Positions 15,630-22,916 of a DNA stretch of 43,327 nt are shown here, one piece after another. The notes beneath the pieces were generated by a model that was given only the letters and a program-made list of their open reading frames with translations, was not told the DNA's origin and made no database searches. The translations under genes were made by a program, and so were the position numbers. Source of the stretch: Chryseosolibacter sp039917935 (lineage in GTDB: Bacteria > Bacteroidota > Bacteroidia > Cytophagales > Cyclobacteriaceae); the NCBI GenBank assembly GCA_039917935.1, contig JBDSIM010000292.1, positions 1 to 43,327 of the forward strand, read 5' to 3'. Positions within the stretch are counted from its first letter, which is position 1; each line of letters starts with the position of its first letter.

Positions 15630-17045
15630 CTAGAAGTAGTAATCCATCCTCAACCCAAAATGATGCATCTGCGTCTTGTTGTGCATTGAGATCGGCTGCA
15701 CCTCATTTTCATTATCAAGGTTTCCCTTGTAAGTGTAAAGCATCTGGGTCTCCAGGCCCTTGAGATATCCGGCAAATTTGTAGTTGGCCTGTAGTGTCAA
15801 GTGATAATAGGAGGGCATGCTGTATTTATTGAGCCTCGCGTTGGTCACGTCGGGCAATTTGAATACACCAGCGCGTCCCCGGAAAAAGACACGACGGTCT
15901 TTATCGAGGTGGCGGGTATGCTCGAGCATCACAGCGTGCAAATCGCCCGCGCCTTCATTCCGCTCGCGGTTATTGTAGGTATATAACGTCTCCGTTCCCC
16001 ATTCCCTCGGAAAAAGGAACCTTCCATGCGATGTTATACGCGAATAGTTCAGCGACCACCCCTGTTCATTGCCGTTATTGGTGAAGGCAACCCGGCCACT
16101 CAGAACGTGGGATTCTTCATCCGGACTGATGTATTGATTTTCTGTCGCGAGTCCCGCCTCAGATATTGACGTCTGCCAGATATACTGAAACCCGGCCAGC
16201 CATGTCTTTCTGCTGTAACGTTTCTTAACTTCTAACTTCTGAAGTGCCACGTTGAACAAATTATCCACATGATAATTCCAGTACTGGTAATTTACATTTT
16301 TAACAGGCTCCCATTCTGCGTTGGCGATGAGTATTCTTTTGCTGTCGATGTGTCCTTCGTACTCGGCAGGCTCTCCGTTCACGGCTGTTCCGTTCCCATA
16401 GATACCCACCGATTCCCCAATGCCATACCATTCAACAGTGCTGCGCGGTGTAGTGCTCCACAGCCATCCGCCTCTGAGTTTCAATTTCTCCCAGTCCTTG
16501 AATTCTGCCCATAACCCCTCCTGAATATTAGGTCGCATACGGGTGTCCTGTAAATTCATCAGCGGTGTGCTGATATGGAATTTGCCAAGTTGGACAAATG
16601 ATCTCCGGTGTGAATTAAAGTAGTAGCGAAGGTAAAGGTTTTCAAGCCGGTCGAGGTCTTCATGGTTGTCTGGATCTTCTGCATCAAAAAGTCCGAGTTC
16701 ATAGCGGTTATCGGGTCCCAGGTCGGAAGAGGACAGGTTATAAATGATGAATCCGGAGATACCCACCTGGAAGTGTTTGATCACTGGTGAATAATACGCG
16801 AGTCCCCCACCTGCTGCAAGGGCATAATAATCAGGGTTATTTTTCTGATTGGCTGTATTCATAAAAAACGTTCTGAGGTGTCCTTCGAATTTGCCCATGT
16901 CATGAAGAACACGCTTAAGACTGTCATGCGGGAGGGGTTCGTTATATAGTAGGGGGATAGCTTCTGCTTCATCGTCGTGATGTTGACCATAGGCGGCGAC
17001 AGCTGCGACAGACATTGTTGTGATAAGAATAAAGATTCTGAACAT
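15630..17045 (-). CDS. OprD-like outer-membrane porin
   Basis: The 471-residue product has a signal peptide (IFILITTMSVAAVAAYG), then many amphipathic strands (YYALAAGGGLAYYSPV, FQVGISGFIIYNL, YLRYYFNSHRRSFVQLGKF). It has the OprD-type passage TPLMNLQDTRMRPN and a C-terminal strand ending in Phe (FGLRMDYYF). OprD-like channels admit small, often anionic or organic solutes. Here it could let thiosulfate or tetrathionate through the outer membrane, inferred only from its place in the island. It follows the STAS-like gene by 31 bp on the same strand and shares operator 5. Five histidines and acidic residues just after the signal peptide (GQHHDDEAEA) are notable. Confidence 0.82.
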   Translation of the reverse strand: MFRIFILITTMSVAAVAAYGQHHDDEAEAIPLLYNEPLPHDSLKRVLHDMGKFEGHLRTFFMNTANQKNNPDYYALAAGGGLAYYSPVIKHFQVGISGFIIYNLSSSDLGPDNRYELGLFDAEDPDNHEDLDRLENLYLRYYFNSHRRSFVQLGKFHISTPLMNLQDTRMRPNIQEGLWAEFKDWEKLKLRGGWLWSTTPRSTVEWYGIGESVGIYGNGTAVNGEPAEYEGHIDSKRILIANAEWEPVKNVNYQYWNYHVDNLFNVALQKLEVKKRYSRKTWLAGFQYIWQTSISEAGLATENQYISPDEESHVLSGRVAFTNNGNEQGWSLNYSRITSHGRFLFPREWGTETLYTYNNRERNEGAGDLHAVMLEHTRHLDKDRRVFFRGRAGVFKLPDVTNARLNKYSMPSYYHLTLQANYKFAGYLKGLETQMLYTYKGNLDNENEVQPISMHNKTQMHHFGLRMDYYF

Positions 17046-17076
17046 GATATGGCCTATTGTTTCAATGAAAACGTAT

Positions 17077-17493
17077 TCAACATTGCGGGTAAGGTGCGTT
17101 TTGGTTCAACCACGCGCTGGCCTCCTCCGTTGATTCAAAATTCTTGATATGAATACAATCCACATCCGTCATTCCTTCGATCGATCGCTCAGCAGTTCTG
17201 TGGAAAAAATCTTTGCTCAAGACTGTGGCCAGTTTTCTCACACCGCTCGCCTCCACCTTGGGGAACCAATTATTTGCGGCCCATCCCTGATCGTTCGGAG
17301 CTATGGTCGTCCAGTTTGTGTTGTCGGACAGGATCCTCTTTGTTTTGGTGTGAGCGATTGCTTTGAGAACTTCGTTCGCGAAATCCCTGAACTCCTGTCC
17401 TTTCGAAAAGCCGTTCCATTTCAAAAGGAGATAATCTTTTTGCTGATCATACCGGATCGTTAGGTGTTCACTTTCAAAGAGTGTTATTGACAT
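17077..17493 (-). CDS. STAS/SEC14-like domain protein
   Basis: The 138-residue soluble protein resembles the STAS/SpoIIAA-like group common in Bacteroidota: LFESEHLTIRYDQQKDYLLLKW, KRILSDNTNW, WFPKVEASGVRKLATVLSKD. These single-domain proteins are thought to bind ligands or partner proteins; no catalytic motif is visible. The start is ATG 17493, preceded by AAAGGAAAAAG and lying 21 nt after the predicted transcription start; the longer frame from 17652 crosses the promoter and is rejected. It is first in a two-gene unit with the OprD-like porin, under operator 5. Confidence 0.7.
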   Translation of the reverse strand: MSITLFESEHLTIRYDQQKDYLLLKWNGFSKGQEFRDFANEVLKAIAHTKTKRILSDNTNWTTIAPNDQGWAANNWFPKVEASGVRKLATVLSKDFFHRTAERSIEGMTDVDCIHIKNFESTEEASAWLNQNAPYPQC

Positions 17494-17517
17494 AATGCTT
17501 TTTCCTTTTTGACCACG

Positions 17518-17561
17518 CAAAGATAGATCGAAAAGCAACCGTAGTCCGTAACCTAGGTCAC
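17518..17561 (-). promoter_or_regulatory. Sulfur-regulon operator 5 plus promoter, for the STAS-like gene and porin
   Basis: Operator GTAACCTAGGTCAC at 17548-17561. The -7 TATCTTTG (perfect TAnnTTTG) ends at 17518, 36.5 nt from the centre. Confidence 0.8.
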
Positions 17562-17661
17562 GTCGACGTCTTCCGGGAGAGTTTAATTTGCATCTCGCCA
17601 TGGTGACCGGGAAGCAATTTGTAAGGCAGTGGAACATAGTGATGAAGAACATATATTCTCT

Positions 17662-17705
17662 GTGATCAATGTCACTGAATCTGTAGATGGAAATGGAGAA
17701 CTTTA
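17662..17705 (+). promoter_or_regulatory. Sulfur-regulon operator 6 plus promoter, for tsdA
   Basis: Operator GTGATCAATGTCAC at 17662-17675. The -7 GAACTTTA ends at 17705, 36.5 nt from the centre. Divergent from operator 5. Confidence 0.68.
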
Positions 17706-17725
17706 TTTTTTATTGGTGAACCACT

Positions 17726-18868
17726 ATGGATTCCGGGAGAGATTTAAACAATGACTTTGTCCGCGCCATAAGGCTTTTGATGGTTGCCATCTCAGCTTCC
17801 ATCCTGCTAATGGCATTTGTTGTCTTGTGGACAGGAGGGGTATGGAGTAATTTATGGTCAAAATTTTCTGCCGTCGAAGAAGTGACTGCGGCCAAATCGT
17901 CGGTGTCACCCCCGGCGCATGGGCCGGAATTCTGGCGTCCACGGGATATGCTCCTGGTCTCTGACAAGGGTGCAGGCGAAAAGATTAACTATGGCCGAGA
18001 ATTGATCATGCACACGTCGCAGTATCTGGGCCCTGAGGGCAGTGTGTTGAAAATGTCTAATGGCATGAACTGTCAGAATTGTCACCTGGACGCGGGCACA
18101 AAGATCTTCGGCAACAATTATGGAGCTGTAGCCAGCACGTACCCAAAGTTCAGAGCCAGGTCGGGGACAGTGGAATCGATCGAGAAAAGGGTGAACGATT
18201 GTTTTGAGCGCAGTCTTAACGGTAAATCATTGGAGACAACGTCACGTGAAATGAAAGCAATTGTCTCTTATATTGAGTGGGTTGGCAGCAATGTTGAAAA
18301 GGGGGAATCTGCGCAAGGAACAGGTTTGATGAAACTGAAAACACTTGGGCGTGCTGCAGATCCCGCCAAAGGAAAAGTAGCGTATGAGACCCAATGTGTA
18401 GCTTGCCACGGAAGAGATGGTCAGGGTGTAAAACTGACTGATGGTGGAGGCTACCAATTTCCTCCCTTGTGGGGCGAACACAGCTATAATCATGGTGCCG
18501 GTCTTTATCGCCTTTCCACATTCGCGCAGTTTGTTTATGCGAACATGCCTCTTGGTGCTGCTTATGACAAACCACTGTTGACAGAAGAACAGGCATGGGA
18601 TATTGCTGCATATGTAAACTCACTACCGCGTCCTGGCAAAGATTTGTCCAAGGACTGGCCGGACATCCGGTTAAAACCGTTTGATCACCCCTTCGGACCA
18701 TACGCGGATCCGTTTGAAGAAAGACAACATAAATTAGGACCTTTTGAACCTATCAAGGACTTTTACGCTGATAAGAAGGTTAACGCGTCCGCTGCTGTCA
18801 AAGAACTGCCCATTAACAATGTGGCTGACCTCATGTTACATCGCAAATCATTCAAACAATATCACTAG
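17726..18868 (+). CDS. tsdA: TsdA-like dihaem cytochrome c (thiosulfate dehydrogenase / tetrathionate reductase)
   Basis: The 380-residue product has an N-terminal membrane anchor (about 17-40) and two haem c sites: CQNCH (116-120) and CVACH (224-228). The first domain carries the TsdA signature NCHLDAGTKIFGNNYG, then YPKFRARSG, and NDCFERSLNGK, where Cys159 matches the Cys axial ligand of haem 1 in Allochromatium TsdA. The second domain has FPPLWGEHSYNHGAG and NMPLG (Met274, possible haem 2 ligand). TsdA couples two thiosulfates to tetrathionate in the periplasm. It has its own operator 6 and a leader of about 17 nt. The last His codon and the TAG stop come from the inserted MITE; without it the end would read ..QYNK and stop at 19062-19064. 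Confidence 0.9.
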   Translation: MDSGRDLNNDFVRAIRLLMVAISASILLMAFVVLWTGGVWSNLWSKFSAVEEVTAAKSSVSPPAHGPEFWRPRDMLLVSDKGAGEKINYGRELIMHTSQYLGPEGSVLKMSNGMNCQNCHLDAGTKIFGNNYGAVASTYPKFRARSGTVESIEKRVNDCFERSLNGKSLETTSREMKAIVSYIEWVGSNVEKGESAQGTGLMKLKTLGRAADPAKGKVAYETQCVACHGRDGQGVKLTDGGGYQFPPLWGEHSYNHGAGLYRLSTFAQFVYANMPLGAAYDKPLLTEEQAWDIAAYVNSLPRPGKDLSKDWPDIRLKPFDHPFGPYADPFEERQHKLGPFEPIKDFYADKKVNASAAVKELPINNVADLMLHRKSFKQYH

Positions 18869-19046
18869 TGGCCTATTAAAAACATGTTATTCGGTCAACT
18901 TTCATAGGGAAAACTCTTGAATTTTGGCCGTGACGATTTGGTCCCCGGTTTCGGATTTTATAGCGGTCGTACCATTGAATTTGAGTGTTCTACGCATGTA
19001 TTTTAAAATGTTCTCAATCAATGTTAATTTTAATAGGCCACTAGTG
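18863..19046. mobile_element. 184-bp MITE-like element with 19-bp terminal inverted repeats
   Basis: The ends CACTAGTGGCCTATTAAAA (18863-18881) and its exact reverse complement (19028-19046) flank about 146 bp of non-coding DNA. The 9-bp sequence AAACAATAT stands directly outside both ends (18854-18862 and 19047-19055), a target site duplication. No transposase is inside, so it must have been moved in trans. It sits on the tsdA stop region and supplies the present stop codon. Confidence 0.92.
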
Positions 19047-19060
19047 AAACAATATAATAA

Positions 19061-19347
19061 ATGACACATATTCAATTTCAAGGTATCTTTCTGATGCTGG
19101 TATCTTTCGCTACAGCGGCTTTTTCACAGGACTTAAAACAGAATGGAATGAAGCAAACACATAAGGTAGTTTGCAGGTTACAGAAGGAGATTCCCTTACA
19201 CAGCTTGCGGTGATCGGGCAGGTACGCAACATCAAGATGCAACTGCCAGACGCCCAGATCGAAGTCGTATGCCACGCCAATTCTCTCGATATGTTGCTGA
19301 AGTCTGGTTCAAAGGTCGCTTCGCATAGAAGGCTGGTCATATATTAA
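19061..19347 (+). pseudogene. Frameshifted exported DsrE-family gene
   Basis: ATG 19061 opens a signal peptide (IFLMLVSFATAAFSQ) and HKVV, then the frame is lost. One base on, it continues as LQVTEGDSLTQLAVIGQV, then NIKMQLPDAQIEVVCHANSLDMLL, a typical DsrE-like text with its cysteine. Restoring one T in GTAGTTTGCAG repairs it. A normal C-terminus after LDMLLKSGSKVAS is also missing, so decay is more than one event. If the MITE is removed, the tsdA stop TGA (19062-19064) overlaps this ATG (19061-19063) as ATGA, so tsdA and dsrE were once translationally coupled. The product would have been an exported sulfur carrier like 15109-15513. Confidence 0.78.
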
Positions 19348-19383
19348 AGGAGGATACTGAGTGGGCTGTCTGATTCAAAACTT

Positions 19384-19391
19384 TATCTTTG
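19384..19391 (+). promoter_or_regulatory. -7 element (TATCTTTG) of the Crp-family regulator gene
   Basis: Perfect match to the Bacteroidota TAnnTTTG element, 26 nt before ATG 19417. No GTGAC-type palindrome lies upstream, so the regulator does not seem to control itself through the island operator. Confidence 0.7.
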
Positions 19392-19416
19392 CAGCTTCAA
19401 GTCTTTCAAAATCGTT

Positions 19417-20043
19417 ATGACTGATCTCAAAAAAATTTTCCCGAACTTCGACGAAGAGCTGATTAAACATCTGGAGACGGTTGGACAAGAGGTGGAGTTC
19501 GACGAAGGTGAGATGATGATCCGCCCAGGTCAGTACTTCAAGCAGTCCATGCTGCTCTTGGATGGCCGTGTGAAAGTGTATCGCGAGGGAGAAAATGGCG
19601 ATGAATTTTTTCTGTATTATCTCGAACCAGGAAATGCCTGTGCCCTTTCTATCATTTGCGCCACCAAGAATGAGACAAGTGAGATCAAAGGTCTCGCCGT
19701 CACCCCGGTTAAAGCTTTTGCCATTCCACTTCAGCACATGGATGGGCTGATGCGTGAATATCGTCAATGGTACTACTTTGTTCTGGAGACATACCGGAGT
19801 CGTTTTGAGGAGCTTCTACAGGTGATTGATCAGATAGCGTTCCATTCGATGGATGAGAAACTTGAGTTCTACCTCAAAAGGCAGTTCGATACAATTAAAT
19901 CGAAGACGATCTCTATCACCCATCAACAGATTGCCGATGACATGAACTCATCGAGGGAAGTGATCTCCCGTCTCCTCAAAAAGCTGGAGAACAGTAAACG
20001 AATCTCGATTTCCCGCAACGAGATCACTTTGCTATCCCTGTAA
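19417..20043 (+). CDS. Crp/Fnr-family transcription regulator of the sulfur island
   Basis: The 208-residue product has a cyclic-nucleotide-binding-type beta-barrel (about 20-110), the long dimer helix (about 112-145) and a C-terminal winged helix-turn-helix. The recognition helix is SSREVISRLLKKL with Arg180, Glu181, Ser184 and Arg185. This is a hybrid of the CRP (RE..GR) and FNR (E..SR) patterns, and an Arg-Glu pair fits recognition of GTGA half-sites. The GTGA-N6-TCAC palindromes around it are therefore its likely targets. There is no N-terminal FNR-type Fe-S cysteine cluster; the only cysteines noted are Cys75 and Cys81 (NACALSIICATKN) in the sensor domain, which could sense redox or persulfide state (speculative). 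It has its own promoter, lies after the decayed dsrE, and is followed by operator 7. Confidence 0.9.
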   Translation: MTDLKKIFPNFDEELIKHLETVGQEVEFDEGEMMIRPGQYFKQSMLLLDGRVKVYREGENGDEFFLYYLEPGNACALSIICATKNETSEIKGLAVTPVKAFAIPLQHMDGLMREYRQWYYFVLETYRSRFEELLQVIDQIAFHSMDEKLEFYLKRQFDTIKSKTISITHQQIADDMNSSREVISRLLKKLENSKRISISRNEITLLSL

Positions 20044-20075
20044 CGTAAAAAAAAAAACTGAAAAAAGTTTCATCT

Positions 20076-20119
20076 GTGATTGCGGTCACGGAGTTTGCCT
20101 GGGCATCTGAGGATCTTTG
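20076..20119 (+). promoter_or_regulatory. Sulfur-regulon operator 7 plus promoter, for tauE
   Basis: Operator GTGATTGCGGTCAC at 20076-20089. The -7 GATCTTTG ends at 20119, 36.5 nt from the centre. ATG at 20141. Confidence 0.78.
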
Positions 20120-20140
20120 TGATGTAAATCATAAAAGTCT

Positions 20141-20938
20141 ATGGACAGCGTAATCGGTTATTTTGCGGCGGGTTTAATTGGAATTTCTCTTGGCTTGATT
20201 GGCGGAGGCGGCTCGATCCTGACGGTGCCCGTGCTCGTTTATCTCTTTCAAGTTGAACCTACATTGGCGACTGCTTATTCTTTGTTCATCGTGGGAACAA
20301 CCTCCCTGGTCGGCGGCGTGCAAAGCGCGATCAAACACCTGGTGGATTTCAGGACCGCCGTTGTCTTTGCAATCCCGAGCTTCATTGGCGTGTATCTGAC
20401 GCGCAGATATTTTGTTCCATTTTTACCCGAAACACTCTTTACCCTGGGTTCCTTTGAAGTGACGCGCGATATCGGCATCATGGTCTTCTTTGCGATTATC
20501 ATGCTTATTGCTGCGATCAGTATGATCCGCAACCGCGGAAAGGAGACTCCGGAGGACCAGCCTGTTCAATACAACTATCCCATCATCATGGTTGAGGGGC
20601 TGGTGGTCGGAGCGCTGACCGGTATCGTTGGAGCAGGTGGCGGATTCCTCATTATCCCAGCGCTGGTACTCTTTGCCAAATTACCAATGAAAAAGGCAGT
20701 TGGGACTTCGCTGATCATTATCGCTGCTAAATCACTGGTCGGGTTCCTGGGCGATGTCGGCTCGGGACGGGAGATAGACTTTCATTTCATCATCATTGTG
20801 TCCCTTATAGCCATCGTCGGAATTTTCTTTGGAGGATACATCTCCCGGTTTATCGAAAGCCGGAAACTAAAAGGCGGGTTCGGCTGGTTTGTACTTGTGA
20901 TGGGTATCTATATAATTTTTAATGAAGTGGTCCTCTAG
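20141..20938 (+). CDS. TauE/SafE-family sulfite exporter
   Basis: The 265-residue membrane protein has about eight helices and the two-repeat structure of TauE/SafE. The first repeat has GLIGISLGLIGGGGSILTVPVLVYL and the second VGALTGIVGAGGGFLIIPALVLF; the glycine-rich loops are the family marks. The family exports sulfite or sulfoacetate, or takes up small anions, across the inner membrane. In the island it would remove sulfite made by persulfide or thiosulfate oxidation. It has its own operator, and operator 8 begins at its last base. Confidence 0.92.
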   Translation: MDSVIGYFAAGLIGISLGLIGGGGSILTVPVLVYLFQVEPTLATAYSLFIVGTTSLVGGVQSAIKHLVDFRTAVVFAIPSFIGVYLTRRYFVPFLPETLFTLGSFEVTRDIGIMVFFAIIMLIAAISMIRNRGKETPEDQPVQYNYPIIMVEGLVVGALTGIVGAGGGFLIIPALVLFAKLPMKKAVGTSLIIIAAKSLVGFLGDVGSGREIDFHFIIIVSLIAIVGIFFGGYISRFIESRKLKGGFGWFVLVMGIYIIFNEVVL

Positions 20939-20982
20939 GTGACTCCAGTCACTGAAAGCCCTGTAGATAAGTGTGATCTTTG
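20939..20982 (+). promoter_or_regulatory. Sulfur-regulon operator 8 plus promoter, for rhodanese-YeeE/YedE
   Basis: Operator GTGACTCCAGTCAC at 20939-20952. The -7 GATCTTTG ends at 20982, 36.5 nt from the centre. It begins immediately after the tauE stop codon. Confidence 0.78.
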
Positions 20983-21019
20983 CATATAATTTAGAGTGGA
21001 TCATTTAAAATAAGAGAAT

Positions 21020-21352
21020 ATGTTCAAAATATTTGAAAGAACTAAAGCCTATACCGATCTGAATAGTGCTGAATTTGAGAGGGAGTTGAAAAACAACAAA
21101 GATGTTGTTGTTGTGGATGTGCGCACCATGGGTGAATTTCGTTCTGGAAAGATCCCTGGCGCGATCAATATCGACCTGATGAGTTCCGACTTTGACAAGC
21201 GTGTGTCAACGCTGGATAAAGGCAAGACATACCTTGTCTATTGTCGCAGTGGAAGCCGCAGTGCTCAGGCTTGCGGAGTCATGGCGTCAAAGGGACTACA
21301 GTCTGCAAATCTTTCCGGAGGCATCATCAGCTGGAGGGGCGAATTAAATTAG
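21020..21352 (+). CDS. Single-domain cytoplasmic rhodanese
   Basis: The 110-residue protein has no signal peptide. It shows VVVVDVRTMGEFRSGKIPGA, the active loop YCRSGSRS (Cys75) and the closing SGGIISWRGE. Rhodaneses take sulfane sulfur from thiosulfate or persulfide and hand it to acceptors. It is the first gene after operator 8 and comes just before the two-part YeeE/YedE importer, so it may accept the imported sulfur. YeeE-rhodanese pairings are known elsewhere. A leader of about 34 nt separates the predicted transcription start from the ATG. Confidence 0.93.
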   Translation: MFKIFERTKAYTDLNSAEFERELKNNKDVVVVDVRTMGEFRSGKIPGAINIDLMSSDFDKRVSTLDKGKTYLVYCRSGSRSAQACGVMASKGLQSANLSGGIISWRGELN

Positions 21353-21432
21353 CTATTCTAAGTACTGGATAGCGGCTGTGGTAGAGAAATTATATTCAGA
21401 AGACGAGTACGTTGAAGTAAGTGTTAAAGTTC

Positions 21433-21456
21433 GATCCGGAGTCGTGGCTCCGGATC
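21433..21456. repeat. Perfect 9-bp hairpin before the YeeE gene
   Basis: GATCCGGAG / CTCCGGATC around a 6-nt loop, 31 bp before ATG 21488. It has no T-tract on either side, so it may be an mRNA processing or stabilising element within the operon and not a terminator. Confidence 0.7.
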
Positions 21457-21487
21457 ACTTGTTAAAAAAAAGTAATCATTAAAACCT

Positions 21488-22060
21488 ATGAATGAGATCT
21501 TAGATGTCCTCAAGCAACCCTGGCCCTGGTATGTTGCGGGCCCGCTTATCGGATTAACGGTGCCGGCATTGCTGATCCTCGGAAACAAATCGTTCGGCAT
21601 CTCTTCGTCGCTCCGGCACATCTGTGCCTCATGTTTTCCTGCCAATATTAAATTCTTCAAGTATGACTGGAAGAAGGAAGCATGGAACTTGTTTTTTGTC
21701 GCCGGAATCCTTTTTGGAGGTATTTTGACGGCGGCCTTCCTGGGCAGCAATGAGCCGATACAGATCAATGAAAATCTGAGAACGGAGCTGGCCAGTTATG
21801 GCGTTACTGATATCTCTTCGCTAGTGCCAACCCAGATCTTCAATTTCGAAAACCTCTTTACCCTCCGGGGATTCGTGATGATTGTGGTGGGTGGTTTACT
21901 TGTAGGTTTCGGAACTCGTTATGCGGGTGGTTGTACCTCTGGTCATGCGATCATGGGATTGTCAAACCTGCAGATGCCTTCTCTGATAGCGACGTGCTGT
22001 TTCATGGTGGGAGGGATCATCATGGCGAACTTGGTACTGCCTTACATTTTAAGTCTTTAA
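21488..22060 (+). CDS. YeeE/YedE-family (TsuA-like) transport protein, first half
   Basis: The 190-residue membrane protein has five or so helices and the family marks ICASCFPANIKFFKYDW and GGCTSGHAIMGLS. In TsuA, cysteines in the GGC.SGH-type motifs pass thiosulfate through the pore. In Bacteroidota the transporter is split into two adjacent genes; this is the N-terminal half and the next gene is the second. It belongs to the operon under operator 8 after the rhodanese. Likely cargo is thiosulfate or a related sulfur species. Confidence 0.9.
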   Translation: MNEILDVLKQPWPWYVAGPLIGLTVPALLILGNKSFGISSSLRHICASCFPANIKFFKYDWKKEAWNLFFVAGILFGGILTAAFLGSNEPIQINENLRTELASYGVTDISSLVPTQIFNFENLFTLRGFVMIVVGGLLVGFGTRYAGGCTSGHAIMGLSNLQMPSLIATCCFMVGGIIMANLVLPYILSL

Positions 22061-22063
22061 TGA

Positions 22064-22612
22064 ATGAACTCAACTGAAAATAAATTAACAATGTCAGCAG
22101 AAAAACAAACCGCGTTTGTCAATCTCGTTGAGAATACGGATTTCGAGGTCCGTTCGCTTGATGCAGTGTGCGTGAATGACTCGCATTTGAAGCACCCCTG
22201 GTACTTTAACTTAAAATACCTGCTCGTTGGTGTGCTCTTTGGAATTATTTTCGTGAAGGCCGAGCTTATTTCATGGTACAGGATTCAGGAAATGTTCCGC
22301 TTCCAATCATTCCATATGTATGGGGTGATCGGTTCGGCAGTGATGGTCGGAATGATTTCCGTATGGGTGATCAAGCGATTCAACATCAAGACAATCTACG
22401 GTGAAGTGATCGAATTTCATCCGAAGAAATTCAACAAGGGAAATGTGTATGGTGGATTGTTGTTCGGCTTCGGCTGGGCGCTCACCGGTGCTTGTCCCGG
22501 ACCACTGTTCGCACAAATTGGCACCGGCGCCCTTGTAGTCGTTGTAACGCTCTTGAGCGCCATCGTTGGTACCTGGGTGTATGGATATTTCAGGGAGCGG
22601 CTGCCGCATTAA
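22064..22612 (+). CDS. YeeE/YedE-family (DUF6691-type) transport protein, second half
   Basis: The 182-residue product has a soluble start, then helices with KYLLVGVLFGIIFVKAELIS, MFRFQSFHMYGVIGSAVM and the pore motif GFGWALTGACPGPLFAQIG with its cysteine. It pairs with the preceding gene to form a complete importer. The ATG used is 22064, just 3 nt after the upstream stop; a second ATG at 22091 is possible. It ends the readable operon, and a decayed peroxiredoxin fragment follows. Confidence 0.9.
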   Translation: MNSTENKLTMSAEKQTAFVNLVENTDFEVRSLDAVCVNDSHLKHPWYFNLKYLLVGVLFGIIFVKAELISWYRIQEMFRFQSFHMYGVIGSAVMVGMISVWVIKRFNIKTIYGEVIEFHPKKFNKGNVYGGLLFGFGWALTGACPGPLFAQIGTGALVVVVTLLSAIVGTWVYGYFRERLPH

Positions 22613-22669
22613 CGGAGTTTTTTGAGATCATCACGTGTGATCAATTTGCCGCGCCGGGCATGATACCAT

Positions 22670-22869
22670 GACTGCTGCAAACTGCCGATAAACACAGGAT
22701 TGCTACACCTGCCGATTGGCGACCAGGTGATGATGTTATCGTGCCTAATGCTGGTTCGTGTAGTACTGCGAAAGAAAGAATGGAAAGCAAGGACGATATG
22801 AAATGTTACGATTGGTTCTTCTGCACGAAGCCTTTAGCTAAGGAGAAAATTGAATTAAATCTTAACTAA
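22670..22869 (+). pseudogene. C-terminal fragment of a peroxiredoxin
   Basis: This frame opens after a stop at 22669 with no start codon and reads LQTADKHRIATPADWRPGDD, then VIVPNAGSCSTAKERM and CYDWFFCTKPL, ending at TAA. This is the C-terminal part of a Prx family protein (TP..W..GDDVIVP). The peroxidatic-cysteine half is absent. It is a leftover of a thiol peroxidase that once belonged here. The 22613-22975 interval holds nothing else apart from operator 9. Confidence 0.75.
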
Positions 22870-22916
22870 AAGAATACTGTATCTCAAAATATATAAATCA
22901 ATTACGTCTTTCGTGT

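Noticed and set aside
17494..17652. Upstream extension of the STAS-like protein
   Set aside because: It crosses operator 5 and the -7 box; the shorter start has an A/G-rich ribosome site.
18216..18701. 161-codon minus-strand frame
   Set aside because: Antisense to tsdA, whose haem sites and TsdA signatures lie here.
21433..21456. Intrinsic terminator before the YeeE gene
   Set aside because: The stem is good but no T-tract follows on either strand.
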